Below, one piece after another: positions 9,303-14,405 of a stretch of DNA of 14,405 nucleotides; position 1 is the first letter of the stretch; each line of letters opens with the position of its first letter. The stretch is from an uncultured Lachnospiraceae bacterium (GTDB taxonomy: Bacteria > Bacillota > Clostridia > Lachnospirales > Lachnospiraceae): contig CADCOL010000262.1 of assembly GCA_902803015.1 (NCBI GenBank), positions 1-14,405 of the forward strand. The letters are read 5' to 3'. The notes beneath the pieces were generated by a model. It was given only the letters and a program-made list of their open reading frames with translations, searched no databases and was not told the DNA's origin. A program made the translations under genes and the position numbers.

Positions 9303-9996
9303 AAATATCACCGAATTCTTCTTCCCGAGGCACTGTCCGATTTGCGACAGGGTTTTGGGAAGGGACGAGGAAATCTGTGACGACTGTAAAACGATTCCCC
9401 GTCCCGTACCGCCGCCGCATTGTAAAAAATGCGGCAAGCACGTCTCCGAACCGGGTTCGGATTACTGTTACGACTGTCTTCGAACACCCCGTGCATTCGA
9501 CCGGGGATTCTCACTCTACGAATACGTATCCATTCATGATTCCATTTCCCTTTTTAAAAACCTCGGCAGACCGGATTACGGCGAATATTACGGTAAAATG
9601 ATGGGGCGCACGTTTTACGGCGAATTAACCTCTTTGGAAGCCGATGCCCTGATTCCGATTCCGCTGTCCGAAAAGCGTTTTCGCGAGCGTGGGTATAACC
9701 AGTCCGCCATTCTGGCAAACGAAATTTCCCAAATTACAAAGATACCGGTTTACGAGGACTTCCTTTTACGCGCACACCCGACCAAAGTACAGAAGCATTT
9801 GAGCCGCTCGGAGCGCCAAAATAATATGAAAAAGGCTTTTCATATTCCCCAAAATGATGTAAAATTAAAGACTGTAATACTGGTTGATGACATCTATACC
9901 ACGGGAAGTACGGTCGGTGCTGCGGCAGCGGCCTTGAAAGGTGTGGGTATCAACCGGGTATATTTTATTACTTTGGCAACAGGAAGAGGTTATTAA
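9295..9996 (+). CDS. comF: ComF-family phosphoribosyltransferase-like protein
   Basis: ComF proteins have a zinc-finger N-terminus and a phosphoribosyltransferase fold. In naturally competent species they help handle incoming single-stranded DNA; elsewhere the role is less clear. Length 233 aa. Two four-cysteine sets are visible: C14, C17, C28, C31 and C43, C46, C58, C61. They are followed by the family motif RERGYNQ (130-136) and the PRPP-binding loop VILVDDIYTTGST (194-206). The start is TTG at 9295, supported by the strong GAGGAGGTG 10 nt upstream; no in-frame ATG precedes the first cysteine pair. It overlaps recD2 by 8 bp, and the pairing with a DNA helicase fits a DNA-metabolism role. 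Whether this organism is competent cannot be judged here. An unusually good inverted repeat lies within the gene (9823-9846). Confidence 0.93.
   Translation: MNKNITEFFFPRHCPICDRVLGRDEEICDDCKTIPRPVPPPHCKKCGKHVSEPGSDYCYDCLRTPRAFDRGFSLYEYVSIHDSISLFKNLGRPDYGEYYGKMMGRTFYGELTSLEADALIPIPLSEKRFRERGYNQSAILANEISQITKIPVYEDFLLRAHPTKVQKHLSRSERQNNMKKAFHIPQNDVKLKTVILVDDIYTTGSTVGAAAAALKGVGINRVYFITLATGRGY
9823..9846. repeat. Perfect 10-bp inverted repeat inside comF
   Basis: AATATGAAAA (9823-9832), a 4-nt AGGC spacer, and TTTTCATATT (9837-9846) form an exact inverted repeat. By simple base-frequency arithmetic one perfect 10-bp arm pair at a fixed spacing is expected about 0.014 times in this length. It could be a hairpin in RNA or an operator-like protein site in DNA. 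It also encodes residues 177-184 of the ComF-like protein. Confidence 0.8.
9837..9865 (+). promoter_or_regulatory. Weak candidate internal promoter upstream of the membrane-protein/cda genes
   Basis: TTTTCA (9837-9842) and TAAAAT (9860-9865) are 17 nt apart. The -10 sits in the same octamer, TGTAAAAT, found at the candidate mreB promoter. The -35 matches only 4 of 6 consensus bases and coincides with the right arm of the inverted repeat. Transcription would begin near 9872, about 130 nt before the 135-aa gene. Position inside a coding gene lowers confidence. Confidence 0.3.
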
Positions 9997-10001
9997 AGCA
10001 C

Positions 10002-10409
10002 ATGATTAATGAGCAGAGAGTAAAACTCATGACTCGTCTGGCCATGTACGAGAAGAAGGAAGGCAAGAAAAACGTCCGGATCGGTACATATTTCCGAAGC
10101 GATTATTTAAGCCTTCGTATTCTCGGTTCGGTCATCAGCGGAAGCGCGGTATTCTTACTGGGCGCGGTTCTTTATGTGCTTTACGATTCCGAGGAATTCG
10201 TAAACATGATTTACCGTTCCAATGTTGCATCCCTCGCTGAGAAGGCATTGCTTTACTATGTGATTTTTGTTGCGGCATATTCGCTGATTACTTACATAGT
10301 ATTTGCGTTTAAATATCGCAAGGCCCGTACGCGTCTTAAAGTATATTTCAACAATCTGAGACGTCTTCAGATTCTCTATCAGAGGGAAAGAAAGGAAAAG
10401 AGGCAATAA
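10002..10409 (+). CDS. Uncharacterised small membrane protein, two predicted transmembrane segments
   Basis: I do not recognise this 135-aa protein. It has a basic N-terminus (1-36), two hydrophobic segments at about 38-61 and 82-103, a short polar loop between them (about 62-81), and a very basic, probably helical C-terminal tail (104-135, rich in R and K). By the positive-inside rule both ends should face the cytoplasm (inference). The ATG at 10002 is preceded by AGGAAGAGG (9981-9989) at a long spacing of 12 nt, and the gene starts 5 nt after the comF-like stop. Its last base is the first base of the next ATG (taATG), so it should be translated together with the 322-aa membrane protein. It lacks a signal peptide and known catalytic motifs. 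The coding call is supported by the close packing, the coherent hydrophobic pattern and the ribosome site. Confidence 0.85.
   Translation: MINEQRVKLMTRLAMYEKKEGKKNVRIGTYFRSDYLSLRILGSVISGSAVFLLGAVLYVLYDSEEFVNMIYRSNVASLAEKALLYYVIFVAAYSLITYIVFAFKYRKARTRLKVYFNNLRRLQILYQRERKEKRQ
10398..10403 (+). promoter_or_regulatory. Ribosome binding site of the 322-aa membrane protein gene
   Basis: AAGAGG, 5 nt before the ATG at 10409, built from the Lys/Arg codons that end the 135-aa gene. Confidence 0.6.
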
Positions 10410-11377
10410 TGACGAAACTGTTGGAAATCAGGGAGTTAGTCAAAAACTTCTATGCAAAGTACGAAAACTTCATCGTGCCGGTTTTGAAATTCCTTCTGGC
10501 TCTGATTACATTCCTGATGATTAATTCCAAACTGGGATTTATGGAAAAATTCGCAAAGTTCCCCATCGCGCTGATTCTGGCGCTGCTTTGCTCGTTCTTA
10601 CCGTTGAATTTTCTGGTGCTGGCGGCAGCAGCCATGGCAATGCTTCATATCTACGCGCTGTCCATGGAGGCGGCGGTCGTGGTAGGAATCGTGTTCGTGA
10701 TTCTGTTTTTGCTGTATTTCCGCTTCAGTCCCAAGGATTCCGTGGTGGCAGTTGTTCTGCCCATCTGTTTTGCATTTAAAATTCCCTGCGCGGTTCCCTT
10801 AACGGCAGGTCTTCTGGGAAGCCCCGGAACATCCGTCAGTGTCGGATGCGGCGTGGTTGCATATTACTGCCTGCATTACGTTGCCGGAATTTCGAAGTCC
10901 GCGGGTGATGCCAAGATGACCGAGATGGCGACGAAGTTTAAGTCCATCATTGAGGGAATTGTAACGAATAAAGGCATGATGGTGGCTGTGGTTGCATTTG
11001 TTGCCGCAACACTCGCCGTTTACCTGGTACGCCGTATGAATATCGACCATGCATGGACGATTGCCATGATTGTGGGTGCACTTCTGAATGTCCTGATTCT
11101 CTTTGTCGGAGATCTGGCGCTCAATACGCAGGTACCCGTACTCGGAACCATTATCGGAACGATTCTTGGATTCGCAGTTGCCTATGTCGTGAAGTTCTTC
11201 GCCTTCCAGCTCGACTATGCGAGGACGGAGAAGGTTCAGTTTGAAGACGATGATTATTATTACTTTGTAAAAGCAGTTCCGAAAGTAACGCTGACCACTT
11301 CCGAAAAGAAGGTCAAGAAAGTAAAAACCGTAAGCGAGCAGAAAGAGGATGGAAAGAATCGCAAATCTGGCAAGTGA
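10409..11377 (+). CDS. Uncharacterised polytopic membrane protein upstream of cdaA
   Basis: A 322-aa integral membrane protein that I cannot place in a named family. Hydrophobic segments lie at about 21-39, 50-84 (probably two), 88-104, 110-136, 140-161, 187-207, 214-236 and 243-265, giving some eight or nine crossings. A hydrophilic loop (about 162-186, with several Lys, Asp and Glu) divides the protein into two halves. The C-terminal tail is hydrophilic, with an acidic-aromatic patch FEDDDYYYFVKAVPK (278-292) followed by a Lys-rich end. There is no Walker motif, so it is not an ABC ATPase; a permease-like role is possible but unproven. The ATG at 10409 overlaps the previous stop by 1 bp and has AAGAGG 5 nt upstream. 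The end overlaps cdaA by 29 bp, which suggests linked expression with c-di-AMP synthesis. Confidence 0.88.
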   Translation: MTKLLEIRELVKNFYAKYENFIVPVLKFLLALITFLMINSKLGFMEKFAKFPIALILALLCSFLPLNFLVLAAAAMAMLHIYALSMEAAVVVGIVFVILFLLYFRFSPKDSVVAVVLPICFAFKIPCAVPLTAGLLGSPGTSVSVGCGVVAYYCLHYVAGISKSAGDAKMTEMATKFKSIIEGIVTNKGMMVAVVAFVAATLAVYLVRRMNIDHAWTIAMIVGALLNVLILFVGDLALNTQVPVLGTIIGTILGFAVAYVVKFFAFQLDYARTEKVQFEDDDYYYFVKAVPKVTLTTSEKKVKKVKTVSEQKEDGKNRKSGK

Positions 11378-12296
11378 ATATTTTTCGGCGTTTCGTCTCC
11401 CGAAGGTCGGGATTCCGGATGTGGTTGAAATCATCATTCTGGCGTTCATCCTTTATGAGATAATGGTCTGGGTAAAGAACACAAGAGCATGGTCCATCGT
11501 GAAGGGCCTTGCGGTTGTGCTTGTTTTTATGGCTATTGCGGTCGTATTCAACATGACCACCATTATCTGGCTGGCAAAGAGCCTCTTCACTTTGGTTTCG
11601 ATTGCAATCATTGTTGCGTTGCAGCCGGAAATCAGGCGACTGATTGAGGATTTGGGACATACGAATATTATTTCGGCCATAGCGAAACTGGATGATAAAA
11701 AGGTCGAATGCCGTTTTTCCGACAAGACCATGAACGAAATCATCGTGGCAAGTTATGAAATGGGTCGTGCTAAAACGGGTGCACTGATTGTAATTGAATG
11801 CGATACGCCGTTGGGAGAATACGAAAGAACCGGTATCGCCGTGGATGCGGTGGTTACCAGTCAGCTCCTGATTAATATTTTCGAACACAATACCCCGCTT
11901 CATGACGGTGCGGTGATTGTAAGGGGCGACCGTGTGGCAGCGGCAACCTGTTATCTGCCTTTGTCCGACAATCGCAGCTTAAGCAAGGAACTCGGTACCA
12001 GACACAGGGCGGCCGTTGGTATCTCCGAAAACACCGACTCCATGACGGTTATTGTCAGTGAGGAAACCGGAAAGGTAAGTATCGCATACGGCGGAGAAAT
12101 TTATCGCGCACTTGATCCGAACGAATTGAGAAGAAAACTCGAGATTGTTCAGGACAAGCACGAGCAGGACAGCAAGTTCTGGTTCCTGAAGAAGGGCAAA
12201 AAGGAAACAAAGAAAGAAGACAAGAAACAGGATTCCGAAAAGAACGAATCCGAAGTGATAAAGCAGGAAAGCAATGAAGGAAAAGCTGACGCGTAA
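11349..12296 (+). CDS. cdaA: Diadenylate cyclase CdaA (membrane-bound)
   Basis: CdaA condenses two ATP into the second messenger c-di-AMP, which controls potassium and osmolyte transport and wall homeostasis in Firmicutes. The protein has three N-terminal hydrophobic segments (about 24-41, 50-69, 72-91), then the DisA_N/DAC catalytic domain with LHDGA (DGA 186-188) and GTRHRAA (RHR 218-220), both intact. At 315 aa it exceeds the usual ~270-280 because of a highly charged Lys/Glu-rich tail (about 281-315). The ATG at 11349 is the first possible start: an in-frame TAA lies at 11331-11333. Its AGAGG touches the ATG with no spacer, which is poor, so translation may rely on coupling with the overlapping upstream gene. 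The 3' end overlaps cdaR by 23 bp, the conserved partner arrangement. Confidence 0.97.
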   Translation: MERIANLASEYFSAFRLPKVGIPDVVEIIILAFILYEIMVWVKNTRAWSIVKGLAVVLVFMAIAVVFNMTTIIWLAKSLFTLVSIAIIVALQPEIRRLIEDLGHTNIISAIAKLDDKKVECRFSDKTMNEIIVASYEMGRAKTGALIVIECDTPLGEYERTGIAVDAVVTSQLLINIFEHNTPLHDGAVIVRGDRVAAATCYLPLSDNRSLSKELGTRHRAAVGISENTDSMTVIVSEETGKVSIAYGGEIYRALDPNELRRKLEIVQDKHEQDSKFWFLKKGKKETKKEDKKQDSEKNESEVIKQESNEGKADA

Positions 12297-13560
12297 TATT
12301 GAACTGAAGATTCTGGCTGCAGTATTCGCGGTCATTCTGTGGTTAATCGTCGTTAACATCGACGATCCCGCAAAGAGCATCCAATTCTCGGGAGTTGAGG
12401 TGCAGATTCTCAATGCCCAGGAACTGGACAAACAGGGGCTTTGCTATGACATTCTGGATGACTCGAACTATGTTACGGTTACGGTTACCGGACGCAGAAG
12501 CGTCATCGAAGAGATTTCCAAAGAGAATATCACCGCAACGGCGGACATGAAAGATCTGACCAGCATGAATACGCTGACCATCAAGGCAAGCTGCAATAAA
12601 TCCGCCAACGAACTGGATTCGATTAAGGTCAATGAAGAGAATGTCAAGCTCGAGATTGAAAAGAGCGTAAAGGTTACCAAACGGATTAAGGTGGAAACAT
12701 CCGGAGCACCTGCGGAAGGCTATATTCTGGGAAGCCGGACGATGGATATCAATCAGGTTGAGATTTCCGGACCGGAGTCCATTATTTCAACCATCGAGAT
12801 GGCGAGGGTTGTTGTGGATGTAAGCAACGCGACATCGGGAGTTTCCGCTTCGGTTCCGATTGAATTGTATACCGATAATATGGAAAAAGTGGATACATCG
12901 CGTATTACCATCAATGTAAAGAATGTAAACATCAATCAGGATATTCTGTATACAAAAGATGTGGATGTGGAATATGAATTTTACGGAGAACCGGCAGAAG
13001 GTTATGCTGCGGCAGATGAAGCGTTAGCCGATGTTGAATCGGTTAAAATCTGCGGCAGAAAAGCACTTCTCGATTCAATCGCCACCATTTACGTATACGG
13101 AGAGAAACTTTCCATCGAAGGAAAACAGACCAATACGAAGTTTTCCATTGATTTGGACGATTACCTGCCGAGCGGCACGGATTTCGCGGATAAGTCAGAG
13201 AATCATATCGCAACGGTTACGGCGGTCATCCGCAAGGAAGTTTATATCGAAATCAGCAGGGATGTAAAGGCTGTTCGTATAGAAGGTCTTCCTACCGGAA
13301 AGAAGATTGAGATTCTGGATGACAATACCTACGTGAAGGACGGTGTTTTCCGGACGAAGATTTACGGTTTGTCCGAAAAACTCGGTGCCATTGATGTGGA
13401 TAAGGTGCCGATTACACTTGATATCGGCGGATATATGGCAATGAATGCTCTTACGGAGCTTGCACCGGGAATTTATCAGATCTCCCCGTATCTCGGATCC
13501 GAACCGGGGCCGCATTTTGAAGAAAATTGCAAACTTCATGTCAGAATATCAGATTTATAA
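12274..13560 (+). CDS. cdaR: CdaR, YbbR-domain regulator of CdaA
   Basis: CdaR is a membrane-anchored extracytoplasmic protein that binds CdaA and modulates c-di-AMP synthesis. The 428-aa product has a short basic N-terminus, one transmembrane segment (about 11-28, LKILAAVFAVILWLIVV), then about 390 residues predicted outside. Four YbbR repeats can be recognised from the recurring beta-strand/turn motif with a central Gly: VTGRRSVIEEI (71-81), ISGPESIISTI (164-174), ICGRKALLDSI (259-269) and IYGLSEKLGAI (363-373). The ATG at 12274 is preceded by AGGAAAG (12265-12271) and lies inside cdaA. The gene ends 21 nt before the glmM start. The role follows from family knowledge of the Bacillus and Listeria cdaA-cdaR-glmM operon; the direction of its effect on CdaA differs between reports and cannot be read from sequence. 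Confidence 0.95.
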   Translation: MKEKLTRNIELKILAAVFAVILWLIVVNIDDPAKSIQFSGVEVQILNAQELDKQGLCYDILDDSNYVTVTVTGRRSVIEEISKENITATADMKDLTSMNTLTIKASCNKSANELDSIKVNEENVKLEIEKSVKVTKRIKVETSGAPAEGYILGSRTMDINQVEISGPESIISTIEMARVVVDVSNATSGVSASVPIELYTDNMEKVDTSRITINVKNVNINQDILYTKDVDVEYEFYGEPAEGYAAADEALADVESVKICGRKALLDSIATIYVYGEKLSIEGKQTNTKFSIDLDDYLPSGTDFADKSENHIATVTAVIRKEVYIEISRDVKAVRIEGLPTGKKIEILDDNTYVKDGVFRTKIYGLSEKLGAIDVDKVPITLDIGGYMAMNALTELAPGIYQISPYLGSEPGPHFEENCKLHVRISDL

Positions 13561-13564
13561 ACGA

Positions 13565-13572
13565 AAGGAAGG
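13565..13572 (+). promoter_or_regulatory. Ribosome binding site of glmM
   Basis: AAGGAAGG in the 21-nt cdaR-glmM gap, 9 nt before the ATG at 13582. It touches an in-frame ATG at 13573, which is therefore the less likely start. Confidence 0.65.
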
Positions 13573-13581
13573 ATGAAAACT

Positions 13582-14405
13582 ATGGGAAGAATGTTTGGAA
13601 CAGACGGTGTACGTGGTGTTGCAAATGAAGAACTGACCCCGCTTTTGGCGATGCAGCTCGGACAGGCGGGAGCTTATGTACTTTCGAAGGAGACGAACCA
13701 CAAGCCCACCATCATGGTCGGATGCGATACCAGAATCTCCGGTGATATGCTTGCCAATGCCTTAATGGCAGGTGCATGCTCGGTCGGAGCAAATGCGGTA
13801 TTTGTCGGAGTTCTTCCTACCCCTGCGGTGGCATATCTTACCCAGAAATACAAAGTGGATGCAGGCGTTGTTATTTCGGCATCCCATAATCCCGTGGAAT
13901 TCAACGGAATTAAATTCTTTGACGGAAACGGATACAAGCTTCCCGATGCACTTGAGGACGAAATCGAAGCCCTGATCAAGAGCAATATGGAAGGCATTCA
14001 TTTCCCGACCGGTTCCGGTGTGGGAAAAATCAAATACCGTACGGATGCAAGAGAAGAGTACATTAACCACTCCATCCGTTCCGTAAACGTGGATCTTACC
14101 GGTATGAAGATTGTAGTGGACTGTGCGGAAGGAGCTTCCTATTATACTTCCGTAGAAGCACTCAAAGAACTCGGTGCCAATGTGGTTGCGATTCACAACA
14201 ATCCCGACGGTACCAATATCAATGCAAACTGCGGCTCCACTCATATGGAAGAACTTAAGGCGAGAGTCGTTTATGAAAAAGCAAATCTCGGACTTGCGTT
14301 CGACGGTGATGCGGACAGACTTCTGGCGGTTGACGAAAACGGTAAACTCGTGGACGGCGATCAGATTATGTCCATCATCGGTAATTATATGAAGGAACGC
14401 GGTAC
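13582..14405 (+). CDS. glmM: Phosphoglucosamine mutase GlmM, 3'-truncated by the window edge
   Basis: GlmM interconverts glucosamine-6-phosphate and glucosamine-1-phosphate, an essential step to UDP-GlcNAc for peptidoglycan. The visible 274 complete codons cover the N-terminal part of an expected ~450 residues. Landmarks: MFGTDGVRG at the N-terminus (4-12), the phosphoserine loop [14 protein letters not shown] with active-site Ser101, and the Mg-binding loop DGDADR (241-246). All key residues present are intact. In-frame ATGs occur at 13573, 13582 and 13591; 13582 is chosen for its 9-nt spacing from AAGGAAGG and the typical MGR-FGTDG beginning. It follows cdaR by 21 nt. In other Firmicutes GlmM binds and inhibits CdaA, so co-expression of the three proteins is functionally meaningful. 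The frame runs off the end of the window with no stop. Confidence 0.96.
   Translation, partial: MGRMFGTDGVRGVANEELTPLLAMQLGQAGAYVLSKETNHKPTIMVGCDTRISGDMLANALMAGACSVGANAVFVGVLPTPAVAYLTQKYKVDAGVVISASHNPVEFNGIKFFDGNGYKLPDALEDEIEALIKSNMEGIHFPTGSGVGKIKYRTDAREEYINHSIRSVNVDLTGMKIVVDCAEGASYYTSVEALKELGANVVAIHNNPDGTNINANCGSTHMEELKARVVYEKANLGLAFDGDADRLLAVDENGKLVDGDQIMSIIGNYMKERG

Noticed and set aside
10799..11903. Long antisense open frames opposite the 322-aa gene and cdaA (216 and 196 codons)
   Set aside because: They mirror strongly supported + strand genes, have no ribosome sites of note, and give Cys/His/Asn-rich products without recognisable domains.
12471..12488. Three-fold GTTACG-like hexamer repeat in cdaR
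   Set aside because: It encodes an alternating Val-Thr beta-strand of the first YbbR repeat; too short and imperfect to be a separate repeat element.

Overview
The window is a gene-dense, entirely co-directional (+ strand) stretch of a Firmicutes chromosome. Roughly balanced base composition, purine-rich Shine-Dalgarno sites, a stand-alone mreB, and the cdaA-cdaR-glmM order together point to Clostridia, most likely Lachnospiraceae. That family-level placement is inference from gene content and style, not from a search. No mobile element, tRNA, rRNA, CRISPR array or clear factor-independent terminator is visible.

Layout. (1) 2-5976: the 3' part of an S41 C-terminal processing protease, followed with no gap by uvrB, which overlaps uvrA; this is the damage-recognition half of nucleotide excision repair. 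(2) 5977-6066: the only intergenic space of any size (90 bp). It holds a good candidate sigma-A-type promoter and a stem-loop at its predicted transcript start. (3) 6067-9996: mreB, recD2 and a ComF-type phosphoribosyltransferase, linked by overlaps of 1 and 8 bp. (4) 10002-11377: two unrecognised membrane proteins of 135 and 322 aa that overlap each other by 1 bp. (5) 11349-14405: cdaA (diadenylate cyclase), cdaR (YbbR-domain regulator) and the 5' part of glmM (phosphoglucosamine mutase, cut by the window edge). This is the conserved c-di-AMP / cell-wall-precursor module of Firmicutes.

How they may work together. Genes from mreB to glmM are so tightly packed (gaps of 5 and 21 nt, otherwise overlaps) that they probably form one transcription unit, with possible extra internal starts. 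It would combine cell-shape control (MreB), DNA processing (RecD2, ComF), c-di-AMP synthesis and regulation (CdaA, CdaR) and the first committed step toward UDP-GlcNAc and peptidoglycan (GlmM). The least explained part is the pair of membrane proteins translationally coupled to cdaA. They are the best candidates here for an undescribed function, possibly as membrane partners of the CdaA-CdaR complex. A perfect 10-bp inverted repeat inside comF, overlapping a promoter-like sequence just upstream of this pair, is the most interesting non-coding signal.

Limits: all identifications rest on motifs and family knowledge read by eye. No database search, structure prediction or expression data were used.
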